Under the pieces are notes generated by a model. It saw only the letters and a program-made list of their open reading frames with translations, searched no databases and was not told the DNA's origin. Of a stretch of DNA of 64,000 nt, positions 12,783 through 23,586 are shown piece by piece. The DNA lies in contig KE546973.1 of the NCBI GenBank assembly GCA_000442125.1, positions 62,001 through 126,000 on the forward strand, given 5' to 3'. Source of the stretch: Opeltia flavorubescens. Lineage: Eukaryota > Ascomycota > Lecanoromycetes > Teloschistales > Teloschistaceae. The translations under genes and the position numbers were made by a program. Position 1 is the first letter of the stretch. Each line of letters opens with the position of its first letter.

Positions 12783-13698
12783 ATGCAATTGGATTTGACG
12801 TCAAATCTCGAGATTGTGACGTAGGTTCTTTCCTGACAAAATTGGTATCGTGACAGTATGTATATTGGTTAACCACATATCGGGTAATCACAGCCAAGAA
12901 ACCACCCACCTCTCCGCACCACCCCCCAACTTCAAAGTTTCGGTCGCATACAATGTTCAGATCCCAATAGATGTCGAAGAAATCTACCGCACAGCCACAG
13001 ACATGATGTTCGTCGTAACCGACTACCCCCTCTCACAAACATGGCTAGAGCGGGTATTCACCTCACCCATCGGTCCCGCCGCCATCTACGTATCCCAAAA
13101 CGCAATAGGAAAAGACCAACCGCTAAACACGCAGCATATAATCTGGGGTTTGAACCACGTGATGCTCGCCATCACGATAGGGGAGAAATATTGCCAGACG
13201 ACCGCAAGCCTAAAGTGGGATGGGGTTGAGATAGGGAAGATTGAGATCCTCCCGCACAGGCGACAAATCCCATTGTCAGATACCAGTAGTAAGGGGGTTT
13301 CGAGTCAGCCCAACACCTCTTCCGGTTCAGAAGTATCGCATTTCTTCGACAAAGACATCTCCATCTCTTGCGTCTACGGTAAAAAACCCGTCGACAAGCG
13401 ACTCCTCTACCTAACCGCCATGAAAGCAATGGGCGACGCAGCCGAAAAAGGCTTAGATACAGCGTGTGAAGGAATGCTCACCACGAGCATAAAACAGGTG
13501 ACATGGAAGATGATACGAGAACCCGGGAACCAGGTACCTGTCTTCAAGGCGGGACATTCGAGATTTGCTGCGTTCAGTACGATTGGGAAATTAGTTCAGG
13601 ATAACAGGTGGCAGGAGATTCATACGGTTATGATGATTGATAAGATTCCTGCTGCTGTGGGAGGATTTCATCAAGGGCTGATAGCTGCGACAGCTTGA
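12783..13698 (+). CDS. Unrecognised 280-residue protein
   Basis: Two-exon model. ATG at 12783 opens a 38-nt exon (to 12820); an intron (12821-12893, GTAGGT...CACAG) leads to exon 2 (12894-13698). The phase matches and gives MQLDLTSNLEIVT followed by the main body. This start is chosen because the long open frame has no in-frame ATG before 13003 although protein-like sequence begins well before it (FKVSVAYNVQIPIDVEEIY). The protein is soluble-looking, with no signal peptide, no transmembrane segment and no motif I know. A segment around residues 150-175 is Ser-rich and may be a loop. It lies between the giant gene and the RNase gene; nothing ties it firmly to either. Confidence 0.55.
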
Positions 13699-14627
13699 AC
13701 CTCTTGGAGCCGAAGATAGTGGACTGGGCTTCTGGTGCAACTCTTGGGAGGATTCTGTGAATCACAGTATTGATTTATCGAAGTTTTAATAACTGTTACC
13801 CCCAGGGAGAGGGTTTCTGCACCAAGACGAAGGCCTGCGGAGCTTTATTTATTTTTGACGGTGATTATGTCGGGCTGCAGCATATACGGAAGAGATTGGC
13901 GGTGTAATAACTACGCGTTGTGATAGTGAGACCTAAGCTCGAGCATCATGAATCTCCTTGCAAGTGCTCTCGATGCTATAGTCTATTGTTGTGGCGCAAG
14001 GTTTGCAAGTGATCAGGATGTGCCTCACACTGGACGAAGGGCTCTCATGGTAGCCGTTAGCCATTGTGGATGCTGTACTTAGCTTCCCTCTCTAGATGTA
14101 GGGTGCACGAGAAGGACGCAGGTGCAAAGTCAGCGCCTTGCTGTTGGCTATTAACTCTTCAAATGACGAGGGTTGCTTATCCTGGACCATTGCAGAAAAT
14201 GGAAGGAGCAGGCCCAAGTCCATATATCAGCGCAGGTGATCGAGCGATTGCAATGACTATCACGAACCACATGCTCGACATGTGTACCGTAGCAGCATGT
14301 CATTGGACACTAATTCAATGTTCTGCTATGCTGTGCATCATCGCGATGCAACCATCGGCGGACCGTTGCGATGTGCGAAATCAGAAGTGGTAAAGATCTG
14401 CCTCTAATATTCGGCTTCCATACCGAACGTGGCAGGACGTCAGATATGCGCGACATATTGCGATAAAGGATTGATAGTAGGCCAAGAAGGAGCAAAGAAC
14501 ATAAAACAAGGTATACTTCCATCTGAAACGATGTATCTTGCTGCGGGCGTCAGGCAGAAGCACCGGCGACTGCTTTCAACGGCTATTCAAAGTTCCTAGC
14601 CTCCAGCCAATCTTTGTCAAAACAACG
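13699..14627. other. Intergenic region
   Basis: Over 900 bp between the unrecognised gene and the RNase T1 homologue. Only short unsupported ORFs are present (for example 14064-14393), none with signal peptide, domain or splice support. Confidence 0.4.
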
Positions 14628-15132
14628 ATGCTCGACATGAAGGTATGTCTTCGATATTACGATGGTGTGCCGTGGGAGTTGACTCACAGATATCATTAGC
14701 TCTTGCTCGTCTTAGCTTTCGGTGCTGTCTCCCTCGCTAATCCAATCGCTCCTATTAAACGTGTAAGTCTGCCGTTCCAGCATACAACTTCAATGCTCAG
14801 GAGCTGGTTAGGCCTCATGTGTCGACACATGCGGCTCAACATGCTACTGGCAATCCGATATCAATGAAGCTGTTACCCAAGGTTGCAATTACCTCAAGAA
14901 AGGTCAGACCGTAGGATCCGGCAGCTATCCGCATAAATACAATGACTATGAGGGGTTCAGCTTCCCAAACCCCGGCACCAATTACGAATTCCCTATCCTC
15001 AGCAGCTACAAAGTTTACACGGGAGGTAGCCCAGGTCCTGACCGAGTGATTTTCACCGGGTCATGCGCCTTCCAAGCTGTCATTACGCACACCGGCGCGT
15101 CAGGCAATGATTTTGTGCAATGTCGGGCATGA
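14628..15132 (+). CDS. Secreted guanyl-specific ribonuclease, RNase T1/N1 family
   Basis: Three exons (14628-14642, 14700-14762, 14812-15132), all joined in phase 0, encode 132 residues. An N-terminal signal peptide (MLDMKLLLVLAFGAVSLA) and a short propeptide ending in Lys-Arg precede a mature domain of about 106 residues, the usual size for the family. The T1 active-site set is visible: YPHKYNDYEGF (the His40 position), EFPILSS (Glu58), GPDRVIF (Arg77) and ITHTGASGND (His92). The four Cys residues of the fold are at ASC, TCG, TCYW and the final FVQC. The family cleaves single-stranded RNA after guanosine through a 2',3'-cyclic phosphate. It is expected to be secreted after Kex2-type processing. 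Likely roles are nutrition or interaction with other organisms (inference). Confidence 0.93.
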
Positions 15133-15898
15133 GAGACAGTCTGCGGTTGTCGGTCATTCTCCCTTCAGAGATACTGAACTGTGTATACTTTTTGGAAAAT
15201 GTCTTTTCTCTTCTCTTCCATTTCCTTCGCTTTCGCCCTCTTCTTCGGCGAAGATTGTTGCTCAGGTTGCCACGGATAATATTGTTTCTAACTCTCCACT
15301 ACGTAAGCCTTATACATGAGACGACCTACAGCAGGATGGAAAACATCAGTATTCGTCCTTCAAAATTTTCTTTAAAACACTCGGCAATACTATGATATCT
15401 TTTCTCATTTCAAGACTGGCATCTGCCGATGATGAAAAGAAAGATTGACGTCGCTGAATACCCTCCGAGCGGAAGCACATCCGATACGCATATGCTGTAA
15501 GCACAATTTGCCAGAGTGACCTACGGATGAATTTAAGTTTGGGATTATCGTTTCTTGGCGAGGTTTATGCGTGCACGATGACGTCTGAGGTTCAGGTTTC
15601 GTGTCGGAGCTGTTCGCCTCATGCAAGATATAAATGATTTGCATCATAGACCGATTAGAAGAGGAGTCTGAAGTATTTACCCCCCAGAGACGATAAATGA
15701 GTGGTTAGAGCTGTAGGCCGGTCAGCTTTCTGATCAAAGGTACTTCTGCATGATGCAATAATTGAGCGTGAGAGTCCGCCCACCCATGTCGTAGGCGACA
15801 TATATCAAGCGCCCAGCCCCGGACGAGATGCTGTGCTCCGTGATACAAGAAACTCCCTACCTCCATTGTTCTCCTTTCTACAACCTCATTTGCCAGTC
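15133..15898. other. Intergenic region
   Basis: About 770 bp between the RNase gene and the CFEM gene, same strand. No supported coding sequence. It contains the downstream gene's promoter; an in-frame ATG at 15833 is not preferred because it would precede the signal peptide by 22 residues. Confidence 0.4.
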
Positions 15899-17017
15899 AT
15901 GTGTAACACATTCCTTTTGGCAGCGTGTGCCTTTTTTCTAACCTCAGCATCTTGTCAAGTTACAGGTACTTACCCCGTGCAAATAACAGCGACCACTCCG
16001 ATAGGCCCGGCCGGAACCGACATATCAAACTACCCACAATGCGCAGTAGGCAGCCTTTCGTGTACCGCTTCTCCGAAGATTGGCTGATAACAATCTCCGT
16101 TCAGCAAGATTGCGGGGCCAATGTTCCTATTTGCGTTCCTCAGAATGATCCAGAATGTCTATGCGGTCTTGCAAACCGTGGAAATACCTCCGCTTGTCAG
16201 ACTTTGGTTTGCAACGATGCCGATTATTTGAGTGCGTCTGCGTTAGATATGCTGAGGAGATAAAACACACGAGAGATAAGCTGACACCATACCCAGAGGC
16301 TCTAGCGCTCAGTCGTGATATTTGCGGACCGGTATACGCAGCCAATCCAGCGCTGGGTGTTGCTGCAGCATCTGCAATTGGATCTGCCACGGCGGCAGCC
16401 CAATCGGCCCGCGCAACCAGAAATCCAGAAGTTCTCACGGATTATCCGACTTGTGCGGTAAGAACGTTGTGTCTACACCTCAGCAACGGTGTGAATAGAT
16501 TAAACTGATTATCCCACAGCAACAATGTTCCAGCCTCTCACAAACGATTTGCAAGGGTGACAGGGAATGTGTCTGCCACTGTCCGGCAGTTCAGGCAGTC
16601 GAGGGTGCTTGTGAAGTCGCCAATTGTTCGAGAGCAGATCTGGACAGTATGTCACACAGCTCGTTCACTGACACAGCATCTATCAATGAGCCTCATCTTG
16701 TCCACATGTGTCTCATCCACGTTCCAGTCGCCTAAAAAAGGCGTGAAGCTGATTTTGACTGCTCTGTAGTTACCACCTTTCTTGTCTTTAGCCTCTGTGG
16801 CTCGGTGGGTGGGTTGGAACCTAAACGACAAAGCGCTTGTCGCAATGGAAATAGTTCAACCACTGGTAGCCAGTCCTTGATTTCGCCCACAGCTACGGGC
16901 ACATCGCCTCCGATTACGCCATTCACCGGGGAAGGGCCTTGGATCCATGATGGGAGGTTGGCAATGGCACTTACTGTGTGCGCTGGGGCGTTGCTTGCAA
17001 TGGTCTTCGCGCTATGA
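15899..17017 (+). CDS. Double-CFEM-domain GPI-anchored protein
   Basis: Five exons (15899-16045, 16105-16231, 16297-16457, 16520-16646, 16770-17017) encode 269 residues. The start at 15899 gives a clear signal peptide (MCNTFLLAACAFFLTSASC). Two CFEM domains follow. The first runs from YPQCAQDCGANVP to SRDICGP, with eight Cys and the Asp of NDPECLC in the position used for haem binding. The second runs from YPTCAQQC to FSLCGS, has the GDRECVC motif and carries one extra Cys (HCP). A Ser/Thr/Pro-rich stretch and a hydrophobic C-terminus (LTVCAGALLAMVFAL) suggest GPI anchoring. CFEM proteins act at the cell surface in haem-iron uptake, adhesion or as effectors. Which applies here cannot be told from sequence. 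Confidence 0.88.
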
Positions 17018-17677
17018 CAAATATCTTGGACCTTTGGACGGTTTGACAGCTGGTAAAAGCAGCCGGTGGTCGATCTTATATCGTCACTTGAGAAGATCTT
17101 GCAGGATGTCATGTAGTTTATCATCGAATAGTCGATGTATCTAGGGATAGATTTAAGCCTCCTTATGAAAGATTGAGAAGGTCGTCAGTCGTATAATAAT
17201 ATATGAAGATGTTTCCGAGCCTGATTGTGTATCTTTTCTTTCGGAGACTACGCCCAGGATCCCCTTGCGTTAGTTTTTCTTTGCTCGATACCTTAACTTG
17301 GTTGAATTTCGGTCATAGCCTTCAAGGCTATATCAAGAAGCTAACAGCATTTTAACTGACTCGACGATTCATCCAATTTCAATCGAACACCTGCGGATAT
17401 CGATCGTATGACCGTTGTTTCGTGAATAAAACCAATATTACAACGCCAGCGCTAGCGGTCCCGAATCGATAAGGATCATGATGACGCGATGACGTATGCA
17501 GTCGAGACCCTTAGAACAGCGTCGCGACTTCCAGCAACCAGGTACACGAAGCACATTCTACAATCGTGAACATTTGCCAGCACTCGATTGTGATACATGT
17601 CCCCAGTCTTCATTCCTGATACATGCTCTCGATGACCAAGTGACCAGCACTTCCCAATCTCCAACCTCAATCTCACA
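17018..17677. other. Intergenic region
   Basis: 660 bp between the CFEM gene and the WW-domain gene. AT-rich first half; no coding sequence supported. Confidence 0.4.
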
Positions 17678-18721
17678 ATGACCTCTCACCCTTCAATCAC
17701 CGTCTCGGACGCTCCAAACGAACCACCTCCATCATACGATGCCGCTACAGCTTCTCAATCAGCTCCTTCCCAACCACCACCCACTCAAAGCAGCCATCAA
17801 CATAGAACCCGCAATGGCATCCCCCCAGCCTACCGCCGCAGCATGGAAGACGAAGGTCGGCCCCTCCCTCAAGGCTGGATCCGCCAATACGATCCTGACA
17901 ACCTCCACCAATACTTCGTCGACACCACCGTCGAACCCCCCCGCTCAATCTGGCACCACCCTTACGACGACGAAGAATACATGAACACTCTGGACCCAAA
18001 GGAGAGACAGAAAATCCGCAGTACCCTGCAAGTCCCCAGCCGTGACGACATCGCTGCCGAAAGCAGTGACGAGGACCGCGATGATGGTCATCAGCATTCT
18101 TCTAGTGAAAGTGGGGCTGCTACGCACACCCCAGCCTCGAATGCGAATGCACAACCCCAATCAGGCGCTACGCGTCTCGGCCGAAAACTAAAGGACAAAC
18201 TAACAAGCACCACCCACGAGCAACGCCAAGAACAGCGCCGCCAACGTGCCATCGCCGAAGAAGAAGCCTACAAACGCCACATGGAGCTTCGTCGCGCCAT
18301 GGTCGAAGCGATGCGCAGCGGGGAACCACAACTTATTGGAAAGGATCGGAATGGGCAGGACATATACATCGAGCCGCCCCCTACGGTCAACGGGCCAAGA
18401 AGAGCTGGAGGAGTAGGAGCTGGATATAGCCCGTACGCGAGGGGGGTGTATGCGAACCCGAATGCGCGGTTTATTCGGCCGGGGGGGCCTTATGGACGGC
18501 CGTATGGAGGGGGGTTTGGAGGCGGGTATGGGTTGCCGTTGGCGGGGGGGTTGGCGGGAGGGATGTTATTGGGGGGTGCGATGGGAGGGTTTGGAGGGGA
18601 TTATGGAGGGGGGGATTTTGGTGGTGGTGGAGGGTTTGGGGGTGGGGATGGTGGAGGGGGCGGTGGTGGTGGAGGGTTTGGGGGTGGGGATGGTGGAGGG
18701 GGCGGTGGTGGTGGGTTTTGA
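17678..18721 (+). CDS. WW-domain protein with Gly-rich C-terminus
   Basis: Single-exon gene of 347 residues. A Pro-rich N-terminus with a PPPSY motif (residues 16-20) precedes one WW domain starting at LPQGW; its two signature Trp are W67 and W92 (SIWHHP), with YFVD between. WW domains bind Pro-rich peptides, including PPxY, so self-interaction with the N-terminal motif is possible (inference). A charged helical segment (about 170-215, rich in Arg, Gln and Glu) follows. The last 100 residues are almost pure Gly with Phe, Asp and Tyr, encoded by short tandem repeats. Similar fungal proteins are usually unnamed. Such a tail could favour self-association, but that is not shown here. No signal peptide or membrane segment. 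Confidence 0.85.
   Translation: MTSHPSITVSDAPNEPPPSYDAATASQSAPSQPPPTQSSHQHRTRNGIPPAYRRSMEDEGRPLPQGWIRQYDPDNLHQYFVDTTVEPPRSIWHHPYDDEEYMNTLDPKERQKIRSTLQVPSRDDIAAESSDEDRDDGHQHSSSESGAATHTPASNANAQPQSGATRLGRKLKDKLTSTTHEQRQEQRRQRAIAEEEAYKRHMELRRAMVEAMRSGEPQLIGKDRNGQDIYIEPPPTVNGPRRAGGVGAGYSPYARGVYANPNARFIRPGGPYGRPYGGGFGGGYGLPLAGGLAGGMLLGGAMGGFGGDYGGGDFGGGGGFGGGDGGGGGGGGGFGGGDGGGGGGGGF
18600..18718 (+). repeat. Gly-codon tandem repeat in WW-protein gene
   Basis: G-rich tract encoding the Gly-rich tail. A unit of roughly 40 bp (GGGTTTGGGGGTGGGGATGG followed by more GGT/GGA codons) occurs twice in tandem at about 18635-18715. The purine bias also creates a spurious Pro-rich ORF on the other strand (18601-18864). 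Likely to vary in length between strains. Confidence 0.75.
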
Positions 18722-19852
18722 GTCCTGAGTGGGTATTCTGAGGGCATGGATATGCTTATGATTGGCATGAGATATGATATTCTGGGGGATAATGCAATTG
18801 GCGATGAAATGCAGGCCCCGAGGGCGATACCACTGAGCCGACGGTGGTCACTTGACCAGGTCATGGCGCTGGGACACTCTTCCCATTCTTTTCTTTGACT
18901 GTATCCTTATTACTCATCATCCATAGGGGAAGCAGTTTCTAGAGTCTCAAACCCACAACTAGCTAGCTAGCTTGCAAAGCAAAACTCATACCCTCAAGTC
19001 CAATCCTCTCATTAGCGGCCTTATCTCCACTGCACTTGTTTCCCCGCCTCATTCCCCAAAGGAGATTTGTTTTCTTTCACGGCAGCATAGCGAGAAAATT
19101 CATTCGTGTGATTGAGGGGACTAAGGCCTTATGATTATGAATCTCGACCAAGTAAAAGAACCGTGATCTCACGACCGAAATAACGGCGCGGTGCTTTCCA
19201 TTTTCCCGTTAGAATTTTTTTTTTGCATCGGAGCATTTTGACATATCGAACAGTGATCTCCCAGGGGATTTGTCAATGAGCCACTACTAATGGATCAATC
19301 ACCATTTCCTTCAGACATCATCTTGATGCTGAAGCTTTCTACATCACCAGAAAAAATCAGCTCACGCCGCTCAATCAAGCTTATATTTCACCGCCCGGAA
19401 AAATCCGTCCGCTGTTTTCAGTGAAGGTTTGCAGGCCAAGCCATGCTCGATGATGTTTAGGATAATCACTTCGCGCAATTTAGACGGTTGTTTTCCCTTT
19501 CCCAACTAGAGTAATCGAGGTTGGATGCAATAACGCTGGACAGACTTGCTGAGGTTTTAGCAGCTTTCCGAGTCTCGGCTGTCACGGACGGCATATTTTG
19601 GTCCCAAGGACCAGAGCGTGTGACACTCTTTCTTGCCCCTGGGTTGATTTCGCCACAGAACGGAAAACAGGTTCTGTAACCAAAAATTAGTTGATCTGCT
19701 AAATACTTTCGTCGCAGGTATTAAGGCGTTGCCCCTGTCAGAGGTTCGGGGTGTTCGATGGTAGCTTCAGAGCAGCACTGCTGAGTTGCCGATCACACTA
19801 TGAAAGTGGCAGCCATTCGAATCCTCTAGGTAATGATACATCCGCTTCATAC
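18722..19852. other. Convergent intergenic region
   Basis: About 1.1 kb between the 3' ends of the WW-protein gene and the minus-strand F-box-like gene. No ORF of note on either strand and no repeats seen. Confidence 0.45.
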
Positions 19853-20884
19853 TCAATGACCTGGATTACTTATGACGAAATGCTCGGCAGCCTCTCGGCG
19901 TAATTTAGTTAGCTGGTCGGGAGACAGTCCATTATGGTAAGGGCCGATGCGAAAAACGAACGTCGAAATGTAATAATAAATCCCATCTGCTTTAGCGTTC
20001 ATGGGATGCCCTTCCTCTTTGTAGAACCTCAAAAGCTGATTAAAGATCGAAGTCTCCAACCTAATTTCTTTTTCGAATCTTGCGCCACAGTCGGCCCGTA
20101 TCCTGGCCTTTGCTCTAGACGAGACGGAAGCATCGTCAGACCAAAGATCATCGATAAGATGTAAGCCATTACGAGTAAGGTAGTTGGTCATCCACTGACT
20201 TCCATCCATGTTCCATTGATTGTCCCATGACTTACTCCATAAGGTTTCACTCGAGCCTTCTGTTTGATGATCGAAGGTGGACTTGCCTCTGATGCACCAC
20301 AGCGCCACGATAAGGTCCGTTACAGCTACTTCGGAGAGCGAGATACAGTACTCTCGCCACCGGCGCAAGAGCTCTCGTTCCTGCTCTTTCCGAGCCGACA
20401 GCCACCGTCCAAACCAAAGAAATCTGCTCTTCCCTGGAGGTTCGCGATCGCACTCGGGGAACTCCGTTCTGAATTCTTTGTATATATGGGATAGTGCGGA
20501 GATTCCTAACAATCCGGTCTGAACCTTGCGCCGAATTTCGTCTCCCAGAGTATCGTCCGGTGGTATGCCCTTCAATATAGGCGGTCCACGGGTGCCATAA
20601 ACCTGATCTGAGGCCACGGCTTTGATCGCCAATCTGTGGGCTAATTGTAGCCGGAAGATGTACTTCAATTGATTAGATGCAGCCGGGCCAAAGTCAATGA
20701 ATTGCTCTTTATTATCAATGAGACCAAGATTTATTGCTAGGTTTTTGATGGTGGATGGCTGGTAGCAAGTGATCAGGTGGTTCAAGGACTTATTGACCAC
20801 CCGAAGACTCAACAGAGCTGGCACATCGACTAACTCGACGATCTGTAGGACAACAGATGCGATATGGAACAAATCATGCATATT
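19853..20884 (-). CDS. F-box-like hypothetical protein
   Basis: Single-exon minus-strand gene of 343 residues using the ATG at 20884. The open frame extends 23 codons upstream to an ATG at 20953, but the later start puts the F-box-like segment at the N-terminus. Residues about 1-35 (ELVDVPALLSLRVVNKSLNH) match the short helical pattern of fungal F-boxes, which recruit substrates to SCF ubiquitin ligases through Skp1. The rest is helical and charged with several Trp, and has no repeat or domain I recognise. It ends close to FRIGPYHNGLSPDQL, a phrase reminiscent of other fungal F-box-like proteins of unknown function. Soluble; no signal peptide. Confidence 0.6.
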   Translation of the reverse strand, partial: NMHDLFHIASVVLQIVELVDVPALLSLRVVNKSLNHLITCYQPSTIKNLAINLGLIDNKEQFIDFGPAASNQLKYIFRLQLAHRLAIKAVASDQVYGTRGPPILKGIPPDDTLGDEIRRKVQTGLLGISALSHIYKEFRTEFPECDREPPGKSRFLWFGRWLSARKEQERELLRRWREYCISLSEVAVTDLIVALWCIRGKSTFDHQTEGSSETLWSKSWDNQWNMDGSQWMTNYLTRNGLHLIDDLWSDDASVSSRAKARIRADCGARFEKEIRLETSIFNQLLRFYKEEGHPMNAKADGIYYYISTFVFRIGPYHNGLSPDQLTKLRREAAEHFVISNPGH

Positions 20885-22268
20885 TACTGCGGAAAAATAA
20901 AGACTGCTGCGAAGTAAAATGAATTTGAAAATACATAATATGTCGCACATCATTGAAGTAGGATCAGGCCCTCACAGCTCACGTGACTTGACTCGCCAAC
21001 ACCAAAGGAGGATGCGTATCACTTTCAAGTTTCATCCCATTCCTTATACAATGCAGCTAAACAGATACTATCGCATGTTGTCCAATGAAGTACATGATTT
21101 GGACAATCTATTCTTTCCCATGTGTAAGGTCGCATTGGCCGTAAAATGGAAGGTAGAGAATCTTATTGAATTGCTTGCTTCATCTCTTCAATTAGTATCG
21201 CCCGTGTCAATGCATATCAAGCATGCATGTTCCACTCAAATTCGCTCTTTCCTGTCTTAGAATGGCATCTAGACGTAATGTCGTCATACACTCTCGATAG
21301 AAAAGCCTTGGACTTAAAGGAATCGTCTATGCACACCCACATTCATCCCACATCTTTCATGCTTGCTGTCCTGCCTCTGTTGCTTTAGTTTCGAACACAG
21401 CAGGCAGTAGTCCAATGTCTGAAACGGTGTCTACATTTGTTTTCTCCAAGCTCCTACACAATTTGATTGGTGTTACCATGAACCGATGGATGCTTGGGAT
21501 TCTATTCACAGCTTTCGAAGCCTCTGATGTGCTCGCCAGTCCCAAAGAGACTGATGGTTCATGCAATCACCGAGTGACCAACACATTCACCTTAGACGGA
21601 GGACTCAATGACTGGGGCAACATGTCTTATCCTTGCCCTGAGCAAGGCTCCAGCTAAATTGTACGTCACTATGTTCCTTTGGGCAAAAATAGATACACCG
21701 TCAGCGATTGAAACGTCACAGCCTGATGGATTTCCTGTTAGTCATGACGACAGCGAAACTTGTCCCGACGGACATCGATCTAGGGTATAGTTGATTAGGT
21801 TGCCTCATTGGTATCGTAATCGATGGTTTCCGAAAAACACCATTTCGTTAATGAGCCATACCTTCGACCCTGAAATCCCAATCCTCTTTGGACCATGCTT
21901 CAGCCGCATAGCAGAGACACAGTCACTCAGAAATGGTCCACGCTGATTCATCTAAATTGACAGACCAAGCTCTATCGGTGATTACATAGGTCGGAAGTTA
22001 CCCAATGATAACATGTTTCGACATCGGAAACATGTCTCGACACTCCAAAATCCTCGTTTTAACAGCCCGAGGTACGAATCCACCGTTGGAATAATAACAT
22101 TTTCAATCGAAAGCCTGACGTCGTCTCCATGTTGGACAATCTGCCATGATCATCTCTTCGACCAAGTGAAAAGGTCGGATAGCATCTATAAAAGAAGACC
22201 ATTTTCCCTGGAGAGAAGATATCAAGCACCACTACCACCATCACCTAACACAAGCGAAGCATTACATT
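20885..22268. other. Intergenic region
   Basis: About 1.4 kb between the divergent F-box-like and astacin genes. The only candidate is a short ORF at 21415-21657 with a hydrophobic N-terminal part (MNRWMLGILFTAF) that could be a relic of a secreted protein, too weak to call. The right end carries the astacin promoter. Confidence 0.4.
22187..22194 (+). promoter_or_regulatory. TATA box of astacin gene
   Basis: TATAAAAG lies 75 bp upstream of the ATG at 22269, followed by a pyrimidine/adenine-rich leader (CACCACTACCACCATCACC). The position and match are what is expected for a strongly or inducibly expressed fungal gene. Confidence 0.6.
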
Positions 22269-23586
22269 ATGTCCTTCAACAAAATCTTCGTCGCCTCTGC
22301 GACCGTTCTTTCCATCCTTCCTGGCACCCTTGCCGCTCCATCTTTCAATGAATTACCAAAGCTCTCTAAGAGATGGTTCACGGTCAACCCTAGCCTTGAA
22401 CACGGTCACACAACATGGCCGGACCATAAACTGAAATACAAATTCGCAGACGACAATTCAAAGTCGAAATTGGAGAGTGTCTTCAAGGCAGGTTGGAAGC
22501 TCTGGACGGACGGCGGAGTTGACAAAGCGAACATTGATATCGAGGAATCTCAAGATGCGTCGGCCCTTGTCATTGAGGTCACCAGCGATGCGAAAGCACA
22601 GACTTCAATCGGATTCACCGAAAGTAATCACATGACCTTTGGCGACAGTAACGTCTATGGTTTCCTTGATAAGACCGCAAACATGGCTCACGAGATCGGG
22701 CATGCAATCGGGTTCTACCACGAACACCAGAGGGATGACCGTGATCAACATGTCGTCTTCAACTGTAAGTTGACTTCGACCTGAAGTCGCTACTTATGTG
22801 ATTCAATGGTGACTAATTTGGTAAATAGGTGAAAATCTAGCAGATTACGACGAGAAGAAAAAAGCCGATGGCTTTTGCGACGATCTACTCGAGGCAAACC
22901 GACAGGGCTGGTCCTCTCTCGAATTCATAATCTACCCTCAAAGCTTCTCAAACCCAGCACTAAATTGCGTCGGACAGAACTACGACGAAGACTCGATAAT
23001 GCATTACCCTGGCGGTGCAGGCGCTGCCAAACCCTTCGTCGGACACAGAAAGACAGTCCTCGGCACCATCGGAGATCCCAACAAATCATTCAAGAAAAAC
23101 ACAAAGCCCTCAACAACGGACGTAGCTCGAGCGAACGCCATGTACGCCACAACAGCAAACCAGAAACGCGACATCGGGAAAGATTGCCGCAGCAACTCCA
23201 CTAGATTGACTGCGACATACTCTGCACCAGCTGGAGTTACGAGCGTATTCAATATGACAGCTGCGCCGATCGATATCACTGGGACTCCTAGGATCTCATC
23301 GGGCATTGTCGAACCAAGTGCAGATACAACGGTGGCCTCCACGATGGATACTACAACCCCTATTACGTTATTGGCACCCTCAGCCACCTCGAATTCTTCA
23401 GCTACCACGGCCGTGGTTCCTCCACCTCCATCTGGAGATATCAAAGCGAGAGCAGCCACGATGGTGGATGCTCTCAATTCTACGATGGATACTACCACTC
23501 CTATTACATTATTGGCTCCCTCGGCCACCACAAATCCTTCAGTCGCCACGGATTTACCTCCTCCACCTCCATCTACAGACACGTAA
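22269..23586 (+). CDS. Secreted astacin-like (M12A) zinc metalloprotease
   Basis: Two exons (22269-22764, 22829-23586) encode 417 residues. A signal peptide (residues 1-22, ending TLAA) and a short propeptide ending in Lys34-Arg35 precede the catalytic domain. The zinc site HEIGHAIGFYHEHQRDDRD starts at residue 141 (His141, Glu142, His145, His151), and the Met-turn SIMHYP is at 221-226; both are diagnostic for astacins. Catalytic water activation by Glu142 is known for the family. After about residue 310 comes a Thr/Ser/Pro-rich tail with a 47-bp sequence repeated twice; it is probably O-glycosylated (inference). There is no GPI-like hydrophobic end, so the enzyme is likely released outside the cell. 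The splice joins AsnCys to GluAsn in phase and lies just after the zinc-binding region. Confidence 0.92.
23341..23528 (+). repeat. Direct repeat in astacin tail
   Basis: Two diverged copies (23341-23387 and 23482-23528, offset 141 bp), each encoding TMDTTTPITLLAPSAT, separated by a Pro-rich linker (VVPPPPSGD; the second copy is followed by DLPPPPPSTD). The copies differ mainly at third positions, so the duplication is not recent and the peptide has been maintained. Confidence 0.8.

Noticed and set aside
18601-18864. Pro-rich minus-strand ORF
   Set aside because: It is the complement of the Gly-rich repeat of the WW-domain gene.
21415-21657. Possible small secreted protein
   Set aside because: The hydrophobic segment is weak as a signal peptide and no homology or splice support is visible.
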